Notes under the pieces: model-generated
What the model was told of the DNA's origin: nothing
Database searches by the model: none
What the model saw: only the letters and a program-made list of their open reading frames with translations
Program-made: the position numbers and the translations under genes
Shown here: positions 42,773-52,153 of the stretch, one piece after another
Layout of the letters: each line of letters begins with the position of its first letter
Position numbering within the stretch: position 1 is the stretch's first letter
NCBI GenBank assembly: GCA_020351875.1
Contig: CP070671.1
Coordinates: 2,414,866 to 2,478,865 of the forward strand
Direction of reading: 5' to 3'
DNA: 64,000 nt
DNA from: Chromatiales bacterium
GTDB taxonomy: Bacteria > Pseudomonadota > Gammaproteobacteria > Steroidobacterales > GCA-2729495

Positions 42773-43921
42773 CTAGTTGCCTGTCGCCGTCCTGGCGGCC
42801 GTCGCGGCGTCGCCGGCCAGCAGGGGCACCGGGTCCAGTACCCACCCGGACGGGCGCGAGCGCCGCGCCGGACTCGGAATTGCATAGGCCGCGCGCTTCC
42901 GATTCCGTTCGACTGTCGCCGTGTCGATGCGCCAGCCCCTCGACTCCCACAACGCGAGTTTTTCGCGGTAACGGACCACGGCGGCGTCGGCCGGCAGCAG
43001 AAACTCGTGGTGATTGGTCTCCGGTGTCAGCCGCGGTTCCAGCGCCGCCAATACGTCGGCATCCTGCCCGGCGACGACGTCATTGCGCTCCAGGAAGCGT
43101 GCATCGTGTTCGGGTTCCAGTAGAAAATTGCGGGTCTGAACCAGGAAGGTTCGCGTGCCCAGTTCGTCTACCGGCACCTTGAACGCCTGCTGGTGAATGC
43201 AAACCTCGGCCGTGGGATGAATCTTCGTACAGATCGTGCTCGGCCCGTGATGGATAGAACCCGCTTCGATGGTCGCATCCTCACTCCGCCCGGACGCAGA
43301 CTTCATCTTCTCGTCCTTCAGAGGCGGCGCGAAGTACTGCGTCATGAAGCCACTGGTCCACTCGTCCTCTTCGACTTGCAGCTCCGGCACGCGATAGTCG
43401 TCGCGTTCTCCGGAAAAGCCGTGGGTCGGATGCACGAACTCGTTGTGCGCCGGGTCGAGCGCATTCTCGACCTGGCGACGGTATTCATCACCCGAGCGCC
43501 GGTCCTGCGTGGTTACCCGCCAGCCGGGCTGCCCGTATTCCGGGATGTCCATCAACGGCGGGCGCTCGTCCTCGGGCAGGTCGCCGAGAAAGGCAAACAC
43601 GATGCCGTAGCGCTCCTGGGTCGGGTAGGCGTCGACGCGCGCCCGGGCCGGCACCCTGGCGGCCGGCCCCAGCGACGGGATTCGCCGGCAAACACCATCG
43701 CCGTCGAATTCCCAGCCGTGATAGGGACACTGCACGCAGTCGCCGGCCACCTTGCCGCCGGCCAGTGATCCGCCCCGGTGTATGCAGGTATTGCTCAGGC
43801 AATGTGCGGTACCGGCGCTGTCGCGGAACACCACGAAGTCCTGGCCGAGCATGCGCACCCGCACGGGTGCATCCGTCACCTGGTCACTCCACTCGGCCGG
43901 ATACCAGAAGTTGATGAACAT
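42773..43921 (-). CDS. Rieske [2Fe-2S] aromatic ring-hydroxylating oxygenase, alpha-type subunit (copy 2)
   Basis: A 382-residue paralogue of the 6401-7552 oxygenase. Rieske ligands are Cys46/His48 (CIH) and Cys65/His68 (CPYH). The mononuclear iron motif NALDPAHNEFVH (153-164) supplies Asp156, His159 and His164. The start ATG 43921 lies 9 bases after the stop of the upstream propeller gene. Like copy 1 it has no adjacent reductase. The operon places it between two propeller proteins and a peptide-type binding protein, a different setting from copy 1, so the two paralogues probably act on different substrates. Confidence 0.93.
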   Translation of the reverse strand: MFINFWYPAEWSDQVTDAPVRVRMLGQDFVVFRDSAGTAHCLSNTCIHRGGSLAGGKVAGDCVQCPYHGWEFDGDGVCRRIPSLGPAARVPARARVDAYPTQERYGIVFAFLGDLPEDERPPLMDIPEYGQPGWRVTTQDRRSGDEYRRQVENALDPAHNEFVHPTHGFSGERDDYRVPELQVEEDEWTSGFMTQYFAPPLKDEKMKSASGRSEDATIEAGSIHHGPSTICTKIHPTAEVCIHQQAFKVPVDELGTRTFLVQTRNFLLEPEHDARFLERNDVVAGQDADVLAALEPRLTPETNHHEFLLPADAAVVRYREKLALWESRGWRIDTATVERNRKRAAYAIPSPARRSRPSGWVLDPVPLLAGDAATAARTATGN

Positions 43922-43929
43922 AGTTTCCC

Positions 43930-44985
43930 CTATTCCTCCGCCGCTTCCCGCATGGCCTCGCCCCAGCCTGGGTCGAAGGGCGTGAATTTGTCGGGTCCGA
44001 CGTCCAGGGAGGATACGTCCATTACGAAGGTACGAATGTTACTGAAGCCTTCGCCGGTGGCCCGCCCCCAGTTCATCTTCTGCCCGTCGGGGGAAATCAT
44101 CGCGAGGATGTCCAGCTTGTCGCTGAACGTAAGCCGACGGTGCGGCCCGCCCGCGAGATCGCCCAGGTAGATTTCCCAGTTGTCCGGAGTCTCGGCGCGA
44201 ACGTACACGTAGTGTCGCCCGTCGGGCGCGGGGTGTGGATGCCAGTTCATCCCTCGATCGAAGGTGTGGCGCCGCCAGTTCGTACCATCCTTATTGATCG
44301 TGAAAATAGTCATCGGGGTCGGTCGAATCTTCCCGTATTCCGACGTGCGCCAGGCGCGGAAGATGATGTGCTGGTTGTCCTGCATGAAGAACGGTGCGCC
44401 TTCCTGCCAGTCGTCGGTGCGCGTCACCTGGAACTCATCCGTACCGTCGGCACGGATGACCCAGATGTCCATGTTGCCGTCGATCTGCCGCCCGAACGCC
44501 AGCCAGTTGCCGTCGGGCGATACGGACACCTCCGCCTCGTAGTACGCGTTGTTGGTCAGCCGCTGCACGTTACCGCCATCGAGGTCTGACGAATACAGCT
44601 CGGCGCCCTGCGGGTAGTTGTTGGAGTCCGACCAGTTACCCACCGGCATATCGAGGTGGTCGCGGGTGGAGGTCCAGACCACCCGCCGTTGATCGGGGAA
44701 GAAGTAGGAGCAGCCGTCCTGCCCACGGTCATTCACGCGCCAGGCCTGGTCGCCGTCAGCCGTAAAGATCCACGTGAGTGCGCCTTGCCCGCCCCGGGCG
44801 GTGGGTACCGCGTCGGGATCCCGCGTCTGCGCAATCAGGTGGTAGCTGTCCGGTGCCCAGTACGCCTCGGCGGCATCCGGGATGCCCGGGATCATTTGCG
44901 ACGGCAGTTCGCCCGATTCCGCCAGCGCACTGCCAGCGCCGGCCAGCAGGCCGGCAGCCAGGCATAAGCAACCGGCGCAGTGCAT
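43930..44985 (-). CDS. Exported TolB/PD40-type beta-propeller protein (copy A)
   Basis: A 351-residue protein with a signal peptide ending SALA near residue 22. It has repeated WD40-like (PD40) blades such as EVSVSPDGNWLAFGRQIDG, HPHPAPDGRHYVYVRAE and LAMISPDGQKMNWGRATGE. It shares long stretches with its upstream neighbour (DRGQDGCSYFFPD, NWSDSNNYPQGAELY, RPTPMT). The ATG overlaps that neighbour's stop by 1 base (TAATG). The pair arose by tandem duplication. A periplasmic sensing, binding or enzymatic role is possible; it is not the housekeeping TolB, since no tol-pal genes are present. Confidence 0.88.
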   Translation of the reverse strand: MHCAGCLCLAAGLLAGAGSALAESGELPSQMIPGIPDAAEAYWAPDSYHLIAQTRDPDAVPTARGGQGALTWIFTADGDQAWRVNDRGQDGCSYFFPDQRRVVWTSTRDHLDMPVGNWSDSNNYPQGAELYSSDLDGGNVQRLTNNAYYEAEVSVSPDGNWLAFGRQIDGNMDIWVIRADGTDEFQVTRTDDWQEGAPFFMQDNQHIIFRAWRTSEYGKIRPTPMTIFTINKDGTNWRRHTFDRGMNWHPHPAPDGRHYVYVRAETPDNWEIYLGDLAGGPHRRLTFSDKLDILAMISPDGQKMNWGRATGEGFSNIRTFVMDVSSLDVGPDKFTPFDPGWGEAMREAAEE

Positions 44986-46223
44986 TACCGTGCCGCGACG
45001 GGCTCCCCGGCGGCGCCTTCCGGCGGCGTGATGGCCGGCACCTCTCCAGTCCACTGGTCAGGACCGATACCCAGCGACGAGACGTCCATCACGTAGGTGT
45101 AGAGATTCGACATGAAGCCGCCATGGCTGCGCGTGAACAGCATTTTCGTGCCGTCCGGCGACAGCGACGGAAAACCGTCGAAGCTCTTGTTGAAGGTCAA
45201 TCTCTTCGGTTCGCCGCCGGCCAGGTCACCGAGGAAGATTTCCCAGTTGTTGTCTTCGACAATGCGCACGAACACGTAGTGACGACCATCCGGCGCAGGA
45301 TACGGTGCCCAGTTCATCGTTTCGTCGAAGGTGCGCTGCGTGCGCTCGGTGCCGTCGTGTTTCACGGTGAACACCGTCATTGGGGTCGGACGAACCTGGC
45401 CGTACTGGCTGCGCTTCCACGCGCGGGTCAGGATGGTTTCGTTGTCCGGCAGGTAGAACGGGGCACCTTCCTGCCAGTCGTCGGTGAAGGTGATCTGCTC
45501 TTCCTCCGTGCCGTCGGAGCGCATGCGCCACAGGTCCATCTTGCCGTCGATCTGCCGGCCGAACACGATCCACTCCCCGTTCGGCGAGATGGAAATTTCC
45601 GCTTCGTACCACTCGTTGTCGGTCAGCCGCTGCACGTTGGACCCGTCCAGGTCGGCGATATACAGCTCCGCACCCTGCGGGTACTCGCGCTCGTCGGACC
45701 AGTTGCCGATGGGCATGTCCATATTGTCGCGCGTCGACGTAAAGACGACCCGCTTCATGTCGGGGAAGAAATACGAGCACGCGTCCTGGCCGCGGTCGCC
45801 GATGCGCCACTTCTTCTCACCGTCGTCGGTAAAGATCCAGGTCAGCGCGCCGCCCGCCTCACGCTCTTCCGGCGGTGTTGCGTCAGGATCCTGGGTCTGC
45901 GCGATCACGTGGTAATTGTCCGGTGCGTAGTAGGCCTCTGCGGCCTCCGGAATGTTCGGAATCTGGCGCACCGGTAACTCGGCATCCGCCGGGTAGGCCT
46001 CGCCTTCATCCTCGGGCCACGGGCTCGCCTGGGATACCGCGCCCGTGTCACCTGCCGCTGCCTCTTCCGCTGCTGGCGCAGCCTCTTCCGCTGCTGGCGC
46101 AGCCTCGCCTTCCGCAGTAGCGGCAGCCTCGCCGGGCTGGTCGGGCGAACCACAGCCCACGATCAGTAAAGGCACCAAAACAAGCGTCAGCGCCATCACG
46201 CCGATTCGGTTTACAGACTGCAT
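44985..46223 (-). CDS. TolB/PD40-type beta-propeller lipoprotein (copy B)
   Basis: A 412-residue lipoprotein with lipobox LIVGC and then an Ala/Glu-rich linker of about 45 residues (AAPAAEEAAPAAEEAAA). The PD40 propeller that follows is very similar to copy A (EISISPNGEWIVFGRQIDG, PYPAPDGRHYVFVRIVED, SLSPDGTKMLFTRS). ATG 46223 follows GGAGG. It is the first gene of a four-gene minus-strand operon with copy A, the Rieske oxygenase and the binding protein, all joined with gaps of 10 bases or less. The linker suggests the propeller is held away from the membrane. Confidence 0.9.
   Translation of the reverse strand: MQSVNRIGVMALTLVLVPLLIVGCGSPDQPGEAAATAEGEAAPAAEEAAPAAEEAAAGDTGAVSQASPWPEDEGEAYPADAELPVRQIPNIPEAAEAYYAPDNYHVIAQTQDPDATPPEEREAGGALTWIFTDDGEKKWRIGDRGQDACSYFFPDMKRVVFTSTRDNMDMPIGNWSDEREYPQGAELYIADLDGSNVQRLTDNEWYEAEISISPNGEWIVFGRQIDGKMDLWRMRSDGTEEEQITFTDDWQEGAPFYLPDNETILTRAWKRSQYGQVRPTPMTVFTVKHDGTERTQRTFDETMNWAPYPAPDGRHYVFVRIVEDNNWEIFLGDLAGGEPKRLTFNKSFDGFPSLSPDGTKMLFTRSHGGFMSNLYTYVMDVSSLGIGPDQWTGEVPAITPPEGAAGEPVAAR
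46060..46101. repeat. Two-copy tandem repeat, 21 bases each, in the lipoprotein linker
   Basis: GCCTCTTCCGCTGCTGGCGC is followed by A and then repeated exactly. It encodes the EEAAPAA linker. Such a repeat could expand or contract by slippage. Confidence 0.85.
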
Positions 46224-46420
46224 GAGATGTCCTCCGACTGGCGGGCAGCAACGCAAAACAAGCCACTGTCCGCAGTTATTGAATCTTGTTGCCCGGGATC
46301 ATAGCAGGCGCCTGCGGCGGCCAACCAGCAAGGCCTTTCTCTGTTCAACGAGTGACGCTACGCTGCAGTCATTCAGCCCGGCGGGACAGGCCCGGAGCCG
46401 GGCGATTCGAGGCCAAAGCT

Positions 46421-48040
46421 ATGAATTTCAAACAATTTCTTCAACCCTGCCTGACAATTTTACTGATTGCGCTCGCGGTCCCGCTGAGCGTCACGGCACA
46501 GGAAGGGTCGAGTGAACTCGACGGGCCGCCCGCCCTCACCACGAGTGAACTCACCTTCATGCTGCGCCAGCAGGAAAAGCGCTTCGAGGCCCGGTTCAAG
46601 GAGCAGGCAGAGGCGCTGGCCGCGCAACGCCAGCTGATCGACGAACAGAAAGCTGCACTCGAGACCCAGTCCGAGTCGATTGAAGCGCTACAGGTGCAGG
46701 TCAAGAGCATTGGCACCACCGCAACGGCACAGCCCACCGGTACCCAGGATCAACAGAAAGAACTCGCGGCGCAGCGGGAGGCGATTACCACCCAGACAGC
46801 CGCGATCCAGGCCCTGCAGACCCAGTTCGACCAGTTCAGCCAGCAACAGCAGCAGACGCTATCTGAAGCTGACCAGCAGATCCGGGCCCGGCTCGAAAGC
46901 CTCGAGGGCACAATGACCGACCTGACCGAGCAAGAGACGACTTCCACTTATGATGCGAGCGAATTTCCCGGTGCCTTCCAGGTGCCGGGCACCAGTGCGG
47001 CGTTGCGAATCGGCGGCTTCGTGAAGGCCAACGTCGTGCAGGGCCTCGACGGTGTCGTCGGGTCGCGGGACCGCTTCATCGTCGGCACGATCCCGACGCG
47101 AGGCGCAACGACCAGCGACCAGGAAGCCACGCTAACGGCCAGCCAGTCACGCGTGAACTTCGAGTATCGCCAGGACACGGAGCGGGGTCAGCTGCGGGCA
47201 TTCATCGAGGGCGATTTCGCGGGCTCCGGCGACACCTACCGGCTGCGACACGCCTTCGGCCAGTTCCGGGACATCCTGGCCGGGAAATACTGGACCAACT
47301 TCATGGACGCGTCATCGGTGCCGGAGGAGATCGATTTCGAAGGCGTGAACGGCCGGGTCACCGTCCGGCAGCCGCAGATCCGCTATTTCCCGGAACTGGG
47401 CAAGGGCTGGAACCTGATCCTGACGGTGGAGGATACGAGCGCCGAAATCACCGAGGGCAGCGGTATTAGCGCGGTGCCGGACTTCATTGCCAGTGTTCGC
47501 CGCACGGTCCGCGACGAGTGGAACGTGAAGTTCGCAGCGCTCGTCCGTTCACTGGAAGCTCGCTGGACGATAGACGACACATTCAAGGACGACGAAATCG
47601 GCTGGGGCTTCAGTCTCACCGGTCGCCGGTCGGTTCGCTGGTGGGATCCGCGCGACAGCGTGACCGTTCAACTCAACTACGGCGAGGGCATCGGGCGCTA
47701 CGTGAACGATACGAACACCGTCGGTGGGCTGGACGGCGTGTTTGATGCCAACGGCAACCTGAAACTGCTGCCGATATTCGGCGGCTTCGTGTCCTTCCAG
47801 AAGTACTGGACCGACCGGTTTCGGTCAACGGCGATTCTCAGCCTGGTGGACATCGACAACTACGACTTCCAGCCCGGGGATGCGTACAGCCGTACCCTCC
47901 GCTTCTCTACCAATCTGATCTGGTCGCCGGTACCGGCGATAGATATCGGCGGCGAGCTCATGTTCGGCACCCGGGAGGACCGGGACGGCGGCGAAGGGGA
48001 TGCGTCGCAGTTCCAGCTCGCGGCGAGGTATCGGTTCTGA
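46421..48040 (+). CDS. DcaP-like outer-membrane porin with N-terminal coiled coil
   Basis: A 539-residue protein with a signal peptide at 1-26. Residues about 45-165 are a Gln/Glu/Ala-rich coiled coil (QQEKRFEARFKEQAEALAAQ and further heptads). The rest is a porin barrel (RIGGFVKANVVQGL, SRVNFEYRQDTERGQLRAF, final LAARYRF). This layout matches the DcaP family of trimeric porins for organic acids or aromatics. ATG 46421 follows GAGG. It is divergent from the propeller/Rieske operon and could supply its substrate across the outer membrane. Confidence 0.92.
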   Translation: MNFKQFLQPCLTILLIALAVPLSVTAQEGSSELDGPPALTTSELTFMLRQQEKRFEARFKEQAEALAAQRQLIDEQKAALETQSESIEALQVQVKSIGTTATAQPTGTQDQQKELAAQREAITTQTAAIQALQTQFDQFSQQQQQTLSEADQQIRARLESLEGTMTDLTEQETTSTYDASEFPGAFQVPGTSAALRIGGFVKANVVQGLDGVVGSRDRFIVGTIPTRGATTSDQEATLTASQSRVNFEYRQDTERGQLRAFIEGDFAGSGDTYRLRHAFGQFRDILAGKYWTNFMDASSVPEEIDFEGVNGRVTVRQPQIRYFPELGKGWNLILTVEDTSAEITEGSGISAVPDFIASVRRTVRDEWNVKFAALVRSLEARWTIDDTFKDDEIGWGFSLTGRRSVRWWDPRDSVTVQLNYGEGIGRYVNDTNTVGGLDGVFDANGNLKLLPIFGGFVSFQKYWTDRFRSTAILSLVDIDNYDFQPGDAYSRTLRFSTNLIWSPVPAIDIGGELMFGTREDRDGGEGDASQFQLAARYRF

Positions 48041-48108
48041 GCGGGCTCGCGTGTCGACCGAAGATCGGACGTTCCGTTTGGCTTTGGTGCCACCGTCGGA
48101 CACGCGTG

Positions 48109-48114
48109 TATAAA
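48109..48114 (+). promoter_or_regulatory. Candidate -10 box upstream of the RTX/esterase gene
   Basis: TGTATAAAG includes a good TATAAA. The best -35 is TTGGTG (48084-48089) with a long 19-base spacer. The surrounding 48047-48107 forms a loose inverted repeat (CGCGTGTCGACCG and CCGTCGGACACGCG). Confidence 0.35.
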
Positions 48115-48144
48115 GGAGAGAGATAAACAGAAGGACAACCCTGC

Positions 48145-49827
48145 ATGCGCACACTGATTCTGCTAACCGCCGCGTACCTCGCGCTGTCAGGCAACAACGC
48201 CCTCGCGCAGACCTGCAACGGGCAGGCCGCCACGATCATCGGCACGGAGGACGACGACGACATCCCCGGCACACCCGGCGACGACATCATCGTTGGCCTG
48301 GGGGGCAACGATCGGATCACCGGCCTTGCGGGCAACGACCTTATCTGCGGCGATGACGGCGACGACGACCTGATCGGCGGCGATGACGACGATCAGCTGT
48401 TCGGCGGCGTCGGCAACGACGTGCTGGAGGGTGATGACGGGATCGATGCCTGCGACGGTGGCACGGGTGTCGACTCGGCGGACGAACCCTGCGAGACCGT
48501 CGTCAATACCGACACCGTGGTCTTCCCGGCTACCGTAACCGCCACCGACGGCACCCCACTGGCCGGTGCGCTGTACATGCCGACGAACGACGCGCTCGTC
48601 GGCGGGGAGTATCGCCGGGTGGCCATCGTCGTGACCCACGGCGCGATGGGCACCTACAGCGCCAGCGTCCCGAAAATCATCGGCCTGCAGGCGGCGCCGC
48701 TGGGATTTACCGTCTTTGCCATGGACCGCCGCGATGCCGGTCCTGACGGCGGCGGCGGTGCGGTGCTGTTCGAGGACGCCACCCTGGATCTCGGCGCCGG
48801 TATCGACCTGCTCGCCGCGCTGGGCTACGACCTGATCTACGTCGCCGGCCACAGCCAGGGCACGCAGAACGTCTGCATTTACCCGTCTTTCTCTGTGGAC
48901 CCCCGCGTAGCGGCGGTCGGCCAGTACGGCACGGTGGACGACGGCAGGGCCGTCGCCCAGGACCTGCTGTTCAACGAACTGGCCGCGCCTGTTCCCTACT
49001 CCGACTACGTGGTTCTGGCCGAAGACCTGGTCGATGCCGGCGAAGGCGATATCGTGCGTCCGTGGGACACGATTTTCGGGGTGCCGGTGTTCCGTTCGCC
49101 AAACAACTGGCTGAGCTTCTGGGGCCCGGACAGCCTGTCGGTCTGCGTGCGCGAGGTCGAGAAGCTCCTCGTCCCGCAGCTGATGCTCCGGGCCGACGGC
49201 GATGAATTCACACCGGACGCAATGTCGCAGAACGTGCTGGCCTCGGCGCTGGACGCCGGCGGCGACTCCGTCTACACGGTGTTGCCCTACCCGTTTCCGC
49301 TGACCGCCAACGGCGGCAACGCCCACGGCTTTGTCGGCGTGGAACGGGAAACCATCGCCACCACGGTCGACTGGCTCGAAGACCGGGTGCCGGAGGCGAC
49401 CGAAACCACCCCGGACATTCGCCTGCCCACCGATGACGGTACCGGGAACAACTTTCGTCCGCTGGCCTACGAGGGCACGGCGCTCACGATGCCGTCCAGC
49501 CAACCCGAACTGATGCTGGACGGCACCGGGAGCCAGGACATCGACGGGGAGATCTTCAGCTATAGCTGGGTCCAGCTGGGCGGACCGCCCGTGGTGCTGG
49601 ACGATCCCACCAGCGCGACACCGATGTTCGCCAACCCCGGCCCCACGGACGAACTGCTGTTTGAACTGACCGTCACGGACGATGACGGCGCGGCGGACAC
49701 GGTGGTCTTCGCGCTGGAGGTCGTGGCAGGCAATGTGGTGTCGAAACTTCCCGGTGGTTCCACCATTGGTCCCGGTGCCCTGCTTGCGCTGCTGCTGATC
49801 GGCTGCGTCCGGAGACGGCGGGTATAA
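48145..49827 (+). CDS. Secreted RTX-repeat / alpha-beta hydrolase / Ig-like protein with GlyGly-CTERM-like tail
   Basis: A 560-residue multidomain surface protein. The signal peptide is 1-21. Residues 43-112 carry calcium-binding RTX nonapeptides (GLGGNDRITGLAGNDL, GGVGNDVLEGDDG). Residues about 125-415 form an alpha/beta hydrolase with GHSQG (Ser237), an Asp in RADGDEF and a His in GNAHGF. A PKD/REJ-like domain follows (LMLDGTGSQDIDGEIFSYSW). The C-terminus has GGSTIGPG, a hydrophobic helix and RRRRV, a rhombosortase-type sorting signal. RTX repeats N-terminal to the hydrolase are unusual. An esterase role is likely. Confidence 0.88.
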   Translation: MRTLILLTAAYLALSGNNALAQTCNGQAATIIGTEDDDDIPGTPGDDIIVGLGGNDRITGLAGNDLICGDDGDDDLIGGDDDDQLFGGVGNDVLEGDDGIDACDGGTGVDSADEPCETVVNTDTVVFPATVTATDGTPLAGALYMPTNDALVGGEYRRVAIVVTHGAMGTYSASVPKIIGLQAAPLGFTVFAMDRRDAGPDGGGGAVLFEDATLDLGAGIDLLAALGYDLIYVAGHSQGTQNVCIYPSFSVDPRVAAVGQYGTVDDGRAVAQDLLFNELAAPVPYSDYVVLAEDLVDAGEGDIVRPWDTIFGVPVFRSPNNWLSFWGPDSLSVCVREVEKLLVPQLMLRADGDEFTPDAMSQNVLASALDAGGDSVYTVLPYPFPLTANGGNAHGFVGVERETIATTVDWLEDRVPEATETTPDIRLPTDDGTGNNFRPLAYEGTALTMPSSQPELMLDGTGSQDIDGEIFSYSWVQLGGPPVVLDDPTSATPMFANPGPTDELLFELTVTDDDGAADTVVFALEVVAGNVVSKLPGGSTIGPGALLALLLIGCVRRRRV

Positions 49828-49867
49828 TTCGGCTTCCTGATTGGTCCGGTCACCACAAGGAACAAGA

Positions 49868-51331
49868 ATGAACAGCAGCCGATCGACGCTCAGCCGCCGT
49901 CACTTCATCCAGGCCGCGGGTGCTACCGCTGCAGTGGCGCTGGCCACGCCGCGCCCGCTGCGGGCCCAGGCCAACGCCGACGTGATCGTGATTGGCGCCG
50001 GCCTGTCGGGCCTGGCCGCCGCACTCGTGCTCCAGGACGCGGGCCTGAAAGTTAAAGTCATCGAGGGCCGCGACCGGGTCGGCGGGCGGGTCCTGTCCTA
50101 CCGGACCCTGCCCGGCAGTCCGGAAGCCGGCGGCACCTCTTTCGGACCAGGCTACGCACGCCTGATCAACGCGGCCAACACCTACGGCGTCGGCATCATC
50201 GAACTCACGCCGGTGCTGCGCTACTACGGCCAGCGCGAACTGTTCCTCGACGGGCAGCATATCCCCCTCGCCGACTGGCCCAGCCATCCGCGCAATCCCT
50301 TCCCGGAGGGCGCGCGCGAAACGCCGCCATGGGCGTTCGCCGGCGGCCTGATGGCGAAGACCAATCCACTGAAGACCACCGACGCGTGGGTAGACCCGAC
50401 CAACGCCGAACTGGATATTTCCCTGCACGACTGGATGAAGCGCCAGGGCGTCTCCGACGAAGTCATCGACCTCACCTACAACATCGAACCGACCCACGGT
50501 AATTCGGCCTGGGACGTGTCGGCGCTGATGATGATGCAGGTCGCAAGTTTCATCGCCGCGCAGCGGGCCCTCGCGAAACCCGGCCAGTCGCCGTTCCTGA
50601 CCGCTGAAGGCGGCAACCTGTCGATCCCGGAAGCGATGGCCGCGGCGCTGGATGCCGACATCGACTTCGGCCGCAATGTCAGCGCGATACGCAGCGACGA
50701 TGGCCAGGCGGAAGTGCACTGCGCCGACGGGGCGAAGTACAAGGCCGATTACGTGATCTGCTCGGTGCCGTGCCCGGTCTTGCGGCGCATCCGCATGGAA
50801 CCCGTGCTGACCGGCGCGCAGGCACGCGCCGTGCAGACCCTCGACTCGCAGATCATCAACCAGGCCCACATGGTCTCCAAATCGCCGTTCTGGGAGGCAG
50901 ACGGGCTGTCACCGAACATGTTCAATGAAGGCCTGGTCTGCGGAGTGGTCGGCGAACATAAAGGTGACAAACCGGAAGAAGTGACCAGCATCACCGCCTG
51001 GATCCGGGGCAACAATGCGGCGCTGCTGGACCAGATCCCCGAGGCGGACGCCAGGGCCGCGGTCATCGGCGACATCGAGCGCGTGCGCCCGGCCGCGAAG
51101 GGCCAGCTGGAGATCGTCGAGTACAAGTCCTGGTACCGGGATCCGTTTTCGAGCGGGGACTGGGCCGTGTGGAAGCCGGGGCAGGTCAGTGACTTTGCAG
51201 CGGCGGTGGCCAAGCCGAACGGGCGTATCCACTTCTGCGGCGAGCACACCGCGGTGTCCAACCGCGGCATGGAAGGCGCGATGGAATCCGGCGAACGGGT
51301 CGCGCTGGAAGTCCTGGATCGGGCCGGCTAG
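49868..51331 (+). CDS. Tat-exported flavin-containing amine oxidase
   Basis: A 487-residue FAD enzyme. The twin-arginine signal is SRRHFIQAAG (9-18). The FAD fold VIVIGAGLSGLAAALVLQDAG (39-59) is followed by VIEGRDRVGGRV, the typical amine-oxidase second motif, and the C-terminal FAD phrase is HFCGEHTAVSNRGMEGAMESG. ATG 49868 follows AAGGAACAAG. Oxidative deamination of an amine in the periplasm, or another flavin oxidation such as polyamine or phytoene-type, would fit. The substrate is unknown. It converges with a membrane protein gene. Confidence 0.93.
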   Translation: MNSSRSTLSRRHFIQAAGATAAVALATPRPLRAQANADVIVIGAGLSGLAAALVLQDAGLKVKVIEGRDRVGGRVLSYRTLPGSPEAGGTSFGPGYARLINAANTYGVGIIELTPVLRYYGQRELFLDGQHIPLADWPSHPRNPFPEGARETPPWAFAGGLMAKTNPLKTTDAWVDPTNAELDISLHDWMKRQGVSDEVIDLTYNIEPTHGNSAWDVSALMMMQVASFIAAQRALAKPGQSPFLTAEGGNLSIPEAMAAALDADIDFGRNVSAIRSDDGQAEVHCADGAKYKADYVICSVPCPVLRRIRMEPVLTGAQARAVQTLDSQIINQAHMVSKSPFWEADGLSPNMFNEGLVCGVVGEHKGDKPEEVTSITAWIRGNNAALLDQIPEADARAAVIGDIERVRPAAKGQLEIVEYKSWYRDPFSSGDWAVWKPGQVSDFAAAVAKPNGRIHFCGEHTAVSNRGMEGAMESGERVALEVLDRAG

Positions 51332-51343
51332 ACGGAACTCACC

Positions 51344-51362
51344 GGCACTGTCGACCAGTGCC
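51344..51362. terminator. Weak hairpin between convergent genes
   Basis: GGCACTG, loop TCGAC, CAGTGCC, with no T-run on either strand. It is placed between the amine oxidase stop and the stop of the minus-strand membrane protein. Confidence 0.35.
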
Positions 51363-51388
51363 CATTGGATCCCCGGGTTTGCCGGCGC

Positions 51389-52153
51389 TCAGCCGGCAGG
51401 CTGCACACGCGGACTGGGCGACAGGCGATTCAGCGGCCCGCGCAACAGCCCCGCGGCAATGGCGGTAGCCACCAGGATGACCACCACAGTGAGCCAGCTG
51501 AGCTGCTGGCCCTTCGCGCCATTCACGATCGCCCACGGCAGCAGCAAGGCACCGGAAGACGCGACAATGGTCGTAAAACCGTGCAACAGCTGCGCACCGG
51601 TGTTCAACAGCGCGGCGAAGAAAAACAGCGTCAACCCGATCTGCGCGAACATCAGGAACACAACCGGGTCACCGAAAGTCAGCCAGGCCAGGACGGCGAC
51701 GATGAGGCCCATCAGGCCGATCGGCGCATGGACCGCGACCTGCTTGAAGTAGGTGAACGGAAACGCCGCGAGCAGGACCACGGCCGCCAACCAGACCCAC
51801 CAGCTGTCGCCGGCAATCGCAATGGCAATCAGCGCCTGGCCAAAGCCGACGAACCAGTAGCTCAGGAAATCGCACATGCCGACGCCATTCGCACTCGGTA
51901 CCTCCGGCGTCAGGTACCAGCGGTCCATGGTGTTCTGCGCCACTTCGAAGGCGCTGCCGGTAGAAAACCACGCGGCGCCAAAATACAGCAGGCCCGGATA
52001 GTCGCAGACCGTGGACAGGTAATCTGCATGGCGCCACGCGGCCCAGATCAGCGCCATGGGCACGAGCAGCGCATAAAAGTGGGCAGCGAGGACCCACACG
52101 GCCAGTGGACCGCGGATATCCATGTCAGCCAGTACGCGTTGCACGCCGCTCAT
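51389..52153 (-). CDS. Multi-pass membrane protein, function unknown
   Basis: A 254-residue protein with about seven hydrophobic segments (for example YALLVPMALIWAAW, FPFTYFKQVAVHAPIGLMGL and VVFLMFAQIGLTLFFFAALL). ATG 52153 has GGAGG upstream; a GTG at 52192 is the longer alternative. Trp/Phe-rich helices and an NG-NTMDRWYLTPE loop are seen. I do not recognise the family. It is divergent from the DUF1015 gene and convergent with the amine oxidase. Confidence 0.82.
   Translation of the reverse strand: MSGVQRVLADMDIRGPLAVWVLAAHFYALLVPMALIWAAWRHADYLSTVCDYPGLLYFGAAWFSTGSAFEVAQNTMDRWYLTPEVPSANGVGMCDFLSYWFVGFGQALIAIAIAGDSWWVWLAAVVLLAAFPFTYFKQVAVHAPIGLMGLIVAVLAWLTFGDPVVFLMFAQIGLTLFFFAALLNTGAQLLHGFTTIVASSGALLLPWAIVNGAKGQQLSWLTVVVILVATAIAAGLLRGPLNRLSPSPRVQPAG

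Noticed and set aside
43930..46223. Housekeeping TolB of the Tol-Pal system
   Set aside because: No tolQRA, pal or cpoB genes are near, and the two copies are coupled to an oxygenase.
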